Below, piece after piece: positions 5,436-9,513 of a stretch of DNA of 9,513 bases. Within the stretch, counting starts at the first letter, position 1; each line of letters starts with the position of its first letter. The notes below the pieces were generated by a model. The model had not been told where the DNA came from. It searched no databases and saw nothing but the letters and a program-made list of their open reading frames with translations. The stretch is from assembly GCA_038240335.1 (NCBI GenBank), contig JBBSDV010000132.1, positions 1 to 9,513 of the forward strand, read 5' to 3'. Position numbers and translations under genes: made by a program. The stretch is from JBBSDV01 sp038240335. GTDB taxonomy: Bacteria; Chloroflexota; Dehalococcoidia; DSTF01; JACRBR01.

Positions 5436-7901
5436 CTAGCCAGCGGCCTGTGCCCGCGGCAGCCCTCTCTCGTACGCGTCCGATAACGTCGCGAGGGGCA
5501 CTACAATCGGGCCGAACCGCACCGTATCACCGCCAGTCGTACCGAGGCGCAGGGCCCGCAGGCCGTGGCGTTCCGCCATCTCGCACAGAGCGCTCTCGTG
5601 CTCGGAGGCGCACGACGCAACGACGCGCGACTGCAGTTCGCCGAATAGCGGCTCATCGAGGCGTCCCGATACGGCGACCTCGCCTGCGAGCCCGACACTG
5701 TTAGCGATACACGCCTCGGCGACGGCGACCGCAAGTCCGCCCGCAGCGAGATCGTGCGCCGAGCGCAGGAGTTGCGCCGCAGCCGCCTCGACGAGGAACG
5801 CCTGCAGCTTCACCGCTTCGCGCAGATTGATCGCTGGCTGCCCCGCGACCACGCCGTGTACGACGCGCATGTACTCGGAGCCGGCAAGCGTCGCCCGCCG
5901 CCGGTCGAGCAAGCCGGTGATAGCCGCCGCGGCCTCGCTGGCCTCGGTAGTATCGTCGGCCCCAGGATCGTCGTCGGCCTCGCCGCCCTGCGACGCGAGC
6001 CCACCGGGCCAGCCGATGAGGAAGGCGATGTCTCCTTCGCGCTGGAACCCCATCGGCACGAGGCGGCTCACATCCTCGATCAAGCCGACGACGCCAACGA
6101 CCGGCGTCGGCCAGATCGGTTCGCCATTCGTCTCGTTGTACAGACTGACGTTGCCGCTGATCACAGGGATCTCGAGCGCCCGCGCGGCATCGGCCATCCC
6201 GCGGATCGCCTCCTCCATCTGGTAGTAGGCGTCCGGCTTCTCCGGATTTCCGAAGTTGAGGCAGTCTGTCATCGCGATCGGCTTTGCGCCGTTGCATGCG
6301 ACATTTCGCGCCGCTTCCGCGACCGCGATCGCGCCGCCCGTGTACGGATCAAGGTAGGTGTATGCGGCGTTGCCGTCGGTGCTGATCGCGAGCGCCTTCG
6401 TCGTCCCCTTGATTCGAATCACCGCCGCGTCGCTCCCCGGCCCGACCACAGTGTTCGTCCCGACCTGGTGATCGTACTGTCGCCACACCCTGCGCTTCGA
6501 GGCGATCTCGGGACTGCCGAGGAGGTTGAGCAGTGCTTGAGTCGCGTCGAGGTCGAGGCTGAATCCTCGACGCGCGACGCCGGATTCACCCTCGTCCAGC
6601 CTCGAGCTTCCAGCCTCCAGCGTTGGCTCGTGACGAAGATCCGGCAGCGAACTGAAATCGCAATCCTGCAGGTCCGTCAACCAGCCCGGCGCAACGACCT
6701 CCCTCTCGTACGTCGGCGCATCGACGAGCATCCGCGCCGGGACGCGCGCCACCTCCGCGTCGCCGTCGCGGATGCGCACGAGGCCGTCGTCCGTAACAAC
6801 GCCGATCGTCGCGCAATGCAACTCCCAGCGCTCGAAGAGGCTGCGCACGTCGTCCTCATGCTTCGGCTCGACGATAACGAGCATCCGCTCCTGCGACTCG
6901 CTGAGCATCACCTCATACGGCGTCATGCCTGACTCGCGCCGCGGTACCTTCGCGACATCGATGATGATCCCGGTGCCGGCTTTCGCGGCGCACTCCACGC
7001 TCGAGCTCGTGAGGCCCGCCGCGCCGAGATCCTGCAGCCCGACGACCCAGTCGTGATGCTCCTCCGTCAGCTGCAGACACGCCTCCATCAGCAGCTTCTC
7101 GAGGAACGGATTGCCGACTTGCACCGCCGGTCGCCGTTCCTCCGACGACTCGTCGAGCTGCACGCTGGCAAACGTCGCACCATGGATGCCGTCGCGTCCA
7201 GTGTCAGCGCCGACGAGCATCAGCAGGTTCCCTGGGCCGTCCGCCCGCGCCTTCACGAGCCGATCAATACGCGCAATGCCGACACACATCGCGTTAACGA
7301 GCGGGTTGCCTGAGTACGATGCCGAGAAGCTCACCTCGCCGCCGACCGTTGGCACGCCGATGCAGTTTCCATAGCCGCCGATGCCGCCGACGACGCCGGC
7401 GAACAGGTGCCGGTTTCGTTCCGCCACCGCGGCAGTCGTCTCGGCTTCGTACGCTTGCGCTGGTAGACCCAGATTGTCGGCGTTACGGGGCGGAGTCGGC
7501 TGGAGCGGTCCGAAGCGGAGCGAGTCGAGCAGTGCGATCGGCCGCGCCCCCATGGCGAAGATATCTCGCACGATGCCGCCCACGCCCGTCGCCGCACCTT
7601 CGTAGGGCTCGATCGCCGATGGGTGGTTGTGCGACTCGATCTTGAAGGCGACACCGAGGCCGTCGCCGATATCGACGACGCCGGCGTTCTCCTCACCGAC
7701 TTTCGTCAGCACGCGCGCACCCTCGCTCGAGAACATCTTCAGCAGCGGCCAGCTGTTCTGGTAACCGCAATGCTCCGACCACATCGCCCCGAACAGCCCG
7801 AGCTCGACCTCCGTCGGCTCACGATCGAGCAGATCGAGGACGCGAGCGTACTCGTCGGCCGAGAGCGATAGTTGATCCAGCGTCCGCGCGTCAGCAGTCA
7901 C
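5436..7901 (-). CDS. purL: Phosphoribosylformylglycinamidine synthase subunit PurL
   Basis: PurL is the synthetase subunit of the step that turns FGAR, glutamine and ATP into FGAM in purine synthesis. It works with PurQ (glutaminase) and PurS, neither of which is nearby. With the GTG start at 7901 the protein has 821 residues, longer than the roughly 740 of typical small PurL. Hallmarks: REPTEVELGLFGAMWSEHC (27-45), with H44; ESHNHPSAIEPYEGAATGVGG (89-109); LQDLGAAGLTSS (289-300); MLSESQERML (332-341); and the second half starting with RQYDHQVGTNTVVGPGSDAA (474-493), SGNVSLYNET (582-591) and HDLAAGGLAVAVAE (716-729). Two added segments explain the length: a linker at about 412-447 containing a short DNA repeat, and an acidic Asp/Glu/Ala-rich loop at about 634-665. 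An alternative TTG start at 7922 would add seven residues; neither start has a Shine-Dalgarno site. I chose GTG because the N-terminus then matches the family and a TANNNT box lies six bases upstream. Confidence 0.95.
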   Translation of the reverse strand: MTADARTLDQLSLSADEYARVLDLLDREPTEVELGLFGAMWSEHCGYQNSWPLLKMFSSEGARVLTKVGEENAGVVDIGDGLGVAFKIESHNHPSAIEPYEGAATGVGGIVRDIFAMGARPIALLDSLRFGPLQPTPPRNADNLGLPAQAYEAETTAAVAERNRHLFAGVVGGIGGYGNCIGVPTVGGEVSFSASYSGNPLVNAMCVGIARIDRLVKARADGPGNLLMLVGADTGRDGIHGATFASVQLDESSEERRPAVQVGNPFLEKLLMEACLQLTEEHHDWVVGLQDLGAAGLTSSSVECAAKAGTGIIIDVAKVPRRESGMTPYEVMLSESQERMLVIVEPKHEDDVRSLFERWELHCATIGVVTDDGLVRIRDGDAEVARVPARMLVDAPTYEREVVAPGWLTDLQDCDFSSLPDLRHEPTLEAGSSRLDEGESGVARRGFSLDLDATQALLNLLGSPEIASKRRVWRQYDHQVGTNTVVGPGSDAAVIRIKGTTKALAISTDGNAAYTYLDPYTGGAIAVAEAARNVACNGAKPIAMTDCLNFGNPEKPDAYYQMEEAIRGMADAARALEIPVISGNVSLYNETNGEPIWPTPVVGVVGLIEDVSRLVPMGFQREGDIAFLIGWPGGLASQGGEADDDPGADDTTEASEAAAAITGLLDRRRATLAGSEYMRVVHGVVAGQPAINLREAVKLQAFLVEAAAAQLLRSAHDLAAGGLAVAVAEACIANSVGLAGEVAVSGRLDEPLFGELQSRVVASCASEHESALCEMAERHGLRALRLGTTGGDTVRFGPIVVPLATLSDAYERGLPRAQAAG
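6595..6617 (-). repeat. Short direct repeat (14-bp period) inside the purL linker
   Basis: On the minus strand GAGGCTGGA occurs at 6617-6609 and again at 6603-6595, separated by AGCTC. The period of 14 is not a multiple of three, so the two copies are read in different frames and encode different residues. The repeat is therefore at DNA level and lies in the variable linker between the two PurL halves (residues 429-436). Confidence 0.5.
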
Positions 7902-7907
7902 GACCGC

Positions 7908-7913
7908 AGCGTA
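7908..7913 (-). promoter_or_regulatory. TANNNT box of a possible leaderless purL transcript
   Basis: TACGCT on the minus strand is followed by six bases and then the GTG at 7901. This is the spacing of a -10 box whose transcript would start at the start codon. No Shine-Dalgarno sequence is present, which fits. The motif is loose, so confidence is low. Confidence 0.3.
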
Positions 7914-7997
7914 TCGGCGCAAGCACCGACGGGCTAGACGGCCGAAAGACGGAGCGAATCGGTGTAGGTTCTCGCGGTTCCCGGGCCGTTGTCATGC

Positions 7998-8003
7998 TAA
8001 ATT
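7998..8003 (+). promoter_or_regulatory. TANNNT box of a possible leaderless transcript for the small membrane protein
   Basis: TAAATT is followed by GGCGCC and then the GTG at 8010, the same box-6-GTG layout as on the purL side. There is no Shine-Dalgarno sequence between box and start codon. Confidence 0.35.
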
Positions 8004-8009
8004 GGCGCC

Positions 8010-8249
8010 GTGTCCAAGAACGCCACGCACCGTACGTCGAACGACAGACCCCTTCTCGCCGCGGCCCTGGCGCTCGGCGTGCTGATCGCCGCCGCATACG
8101 CGGCTTTTCGCGCGATCACTGAGCAGGCTGACGGCGCTTCGGGCCACTGGGCGACGTTTGGGGAGACGATGCTATTCCCCGGCAGCATCGTCATTGTCGC
8201 CGTTGCCGCTGTGGTTTGGCTTGGCTGGAAGGCAAATATCGACGGCTGA
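8010..8249 (+). CDS. Small two-helix membrane protein of unknown function
   Basis: This gene encodes 79 residues from a GTG start. The N-terminal 13 residues are polar and basic. The first hydrophobic segment is residues 14-33 (PLLAAALALGVLIAAAYAAF), and the second is about 54-72, rich in Val, Ala and Ile and ending W-L-G-W-K. The loop between them (34-53) is mildly acidic. A short basic N-terminus and a lysine after the second helix suggest both ends face the cytoplasm. I recognise no family and no catalytic residues. It is divergent from purL and convergent with treZ, with 74 bases between the stops, so neighbours give no functional clue. Frame length, composition and the promoter-like box support a real gene. 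Confidence 0.7.
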   Translation: MSKNATHRTSNDRPLLAAALALGVLIAAAYAAFRAITEQADGASGHWATFGETMLFPGSIVIVAVAAVVWLGWKANIDG

Positions 8250-8323
8250 ATCTCGCCAACTAGTCGCGGCTTGCGATGGAAGCGCGCCGTCCAGCAAGCG
8301 GCAGCCCTCGAACGAGCGTTTCT

Positions 8324-9513
8324 TTAGCCCGTAATGCGTTCGGCGACGAACCACGCCGCTGCCTGCGCAGGCAGCGCCAGACTCTCGCCCGAAAACCACG
8401 CATCGCGTCCTTCGCCGCCGTACCCTGGATCGTCCGTCGAAAGTCCCACTCGCCAATTGAGCTCACGCAGCTCGCTCGAGATGCCGGCGTCTGCAGGGGA
8501 AGCGGACACCGGTGCCGTGGTTGTGTTCACAATTAGCAACCGATGCTCCGCCTCGTGCCACAGATGGACGACTACCAGCCCGTCACCGGCCGCCTCGGCA
8601 TGCATGGCACCGCGATCCTGCGGCCGTAGCACAACGTCGCTTCGGCGAAGCGCTAACAAATCGCCGTACAGGCAACGTATCGCGGCCGCCTCGGCCGTCG
8701 ATTGCTCGCGAACGTCGGGCCTTGACGCCGCGAAGGTCTCGGGTGCTTGCGGATCCGGGATGCGCTCGCGCCACGAGTCGTCCGCGTACTCCGGGAAGCC
8801 CAAGAACTCGCGACGGTGTCCCTCGGTAACGAGCTTGCCTAGCTCGTGGTTGTGGTCCGTAAAGTATTGGAACGGCGTCTTCGACCCAAACTCCTGCCCC
8901 ATGAAGAGCATCGGCGTGTACGGCAGCAGCATCAGCACCGCCGACCACATCCGGTAGGCCTCGGCGGACACAAGCGCTGCGAAGCGATCGCCAAACGGCC
9001 GGTTGCCGACCTGGTCGTGATTCTGCAGGCAGTAGACGAAGCTGGCCGCCGTTAGCCCGTTCGACGACCCGCCGCGACCAGACGGAAATGCCGGCGAAGC
9101 CCGTCCCTCGAAGAGCCATCCGCGATTAATTGTCCGCGCGAGGTCATCGGTGCTGCCGCCATAGTCGGCGTAGTACGCATGACGTTCCCCCGTCGCCACC
9201 GCATGCACGCCATGATGGAAGTCGTCGGCCCATACTGCGTCGAAGCCGAATCCACCTGCCTCGGCGGTCTCCAGATAACGCGCGTCGTTTTCGTGTGTCT
9301 CGGCGATGAGCACAATGCTGCGCTCGCCCGCCGCCGCCCGCGCTGCCTTCGTGATCTCTGAGAGGATGTGCGCGGGTGAATCGTCGACGATCGCGAACGT
9401 GGCATCGAGGCGCAAGCCGTCGATATGGTATTCGCGCACCCACGCGCACGCATTGTCGACGGCGAAGCGGCGTACCATCGCGCTCCCAGGTCCGTCGTAG
9501 TTCACGGCGTCGC
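8324..9513 (-). CDS. treZ: Malto-oligosyltrehalose trehalohydrolase (partial, 5' part beyond right edge)
   Basis: TreZ hydrolyses maltooligosyl-trehalose to free trehalose and a shorter maltooligosaccharide in the cytoplasm, completing the TreY-TreZ route from glycogen or starch; trehalose often serves as compatible solute. The window holds the last 396 codons. Counting from the first full codon (9511), the GH13 catalytic triad is visible: D36 in YHIDGLRLDA as nucleophile, E71 in LIAETHEND as acid/base, and D166 in QNHDQVGN. Spacing (35 and 95) matches the Sulfolobus enzyme (31 and 94) apart from a four-residue loop. The N-terminal fragment D-A-V-N-Y-D-G-P-G-S and the LFMGQEFGSKTPFQYFTDH motif are typical of TreZ rather than branching enzyme. 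The last 100 residues form the usual beta-sandwich. A GTG at 9505 looks like a start but lies inside the barrel, so it is internal. TreX and TreY genes are not in view. Confidence 0.93.
   Translation of the reverse strand, partial: DAVNYDGPGSAMVRRFAVDNACAWVREYHIDGLRLDATFAIVDDSPAHILSEITKAARAAAGERSIVLIAETHENDARYLETAEAGGFGFDAVWADDFHHGVHAVATGERHAYYADYGGSTDDLARTINRGWLFEGRASPAFPSGRGGSSNGLTAASFVYCLQNHDQVGNRPFGDRFAALVSAEAYRMWSAVLMLLPYTPMLFMGQEFGSKTPFQYFTDHNHELGKLVTEGHRREFLGFPEYADDSWRERIPDPQAPETFAASRPDVREQSTAEAAAIRCLYGDLLALRRSDVVLRPQDRGAMHAEAAGDGLVVVHLWHEAEHRLLIVNTTTAPVSASPADAGISSELRELNWRVGLSTDDPGYGGEGRDAWFSGESLALPAQAAAWFVAERITG

Noticed and set aside
5754..6932. Plus-strand 392-codon frame inside purL
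   Set aside because: It is antisense to conserved PurL motifs, with Arg-rich composition typical of a shadow frame and no ribosome site.
8269..8299. Inverted repeat GCTTGC with GCAAGC between the membrane protein and treZ stops, considered as a terminator
   Set aside because: The stem is only six base pairs with a 19-base loop and no T-tract on either strand.
9503..9505. GTG as a start of a 393-residue glycosidase
   Set aside because: The frame continues upstream with D-A before it, and the GTG lies in the middle of the catalytic barrel, so the gene extends past the right edge.

Overview
The window looks like chromosomal DNA from a high-GC (roughly 60-65 percent by eye) free-living bacterium with respiratory metabolism. 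A non-classical succinate dehydrogenase, an F420-type luciferase-like oxidoreductase, a WYL regulator, a stand-alone small PurL and a trehalose-synthesis enzyme together suggest Chloroflexota, perhaps a Dehalococcoidia-like lineage. An actinobacterial relative is the main alternative. This placement is inferred from gene content and protein style, not from a marker gene. I see no rRNA, tRNA, CRISPR array, insertion sequence or phage gene.

Layout. Positions 1-2666 (minus) carry sdhB, cut by the left edge, preceded by sdhA; this is the catalytic part of a succinate dehydrogenase/fumarate reductase. Positions 2667-3104 form the only long non-coding gap. It holds a possible 40-codon ORF with its own ribosome binding site and promoter-like boxes just ahead of sdhA, and a decayed PIN-domain (VapC-like) gene tail. 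Positions 3105-4007 (plus) encode a luciferase-like, probably F420-dependent oxidoreductase, which overlaps tail-to-tail with a WYL transcription regulator (3982-5019, minus). A short divergent spacer with a perfect 7-3-7 dyad separates the regulator from a small unknown protein (5146-5412, plus). purL (5436-7901, minus) follows, then a divergent two-helix membrane protein (8010-8249, plus). The 3' part of treZ (8324 to the right edge, minus) ends the window.

How the genes relate. Only sdhA and sdhB clearly form one operon; the rest are single genes in alternating orientation. SdhAB oxidises succinate and passes electrons through iron-sulfur clusters. The SdhB cysteine pattern and its long C-terminal tail point to a type-E (Sulfolobus-like) complex rather than the classical one, so the next gene beyond the left edge may encode an HdrB-like CCG-domain subunit. 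PurL makes FGAM in purine synthesis and needs PurS and PurQ, which are not here. TreZ releases trehalose from maltooligosyl-trehalose and normally works with TreY.

The most interesting signals are the extra cysteine in SdhB, the dyad beside the WYL regulator, the tiny ORF ahead of sdhA, the PIN remnant, a 14-bp-period DNA repeat inside the purL linker, and matching TANNNT-6-GTG arrangements at two divergent genes that suggest leaderless transcription. I did not find a convincing new multi-gene system.
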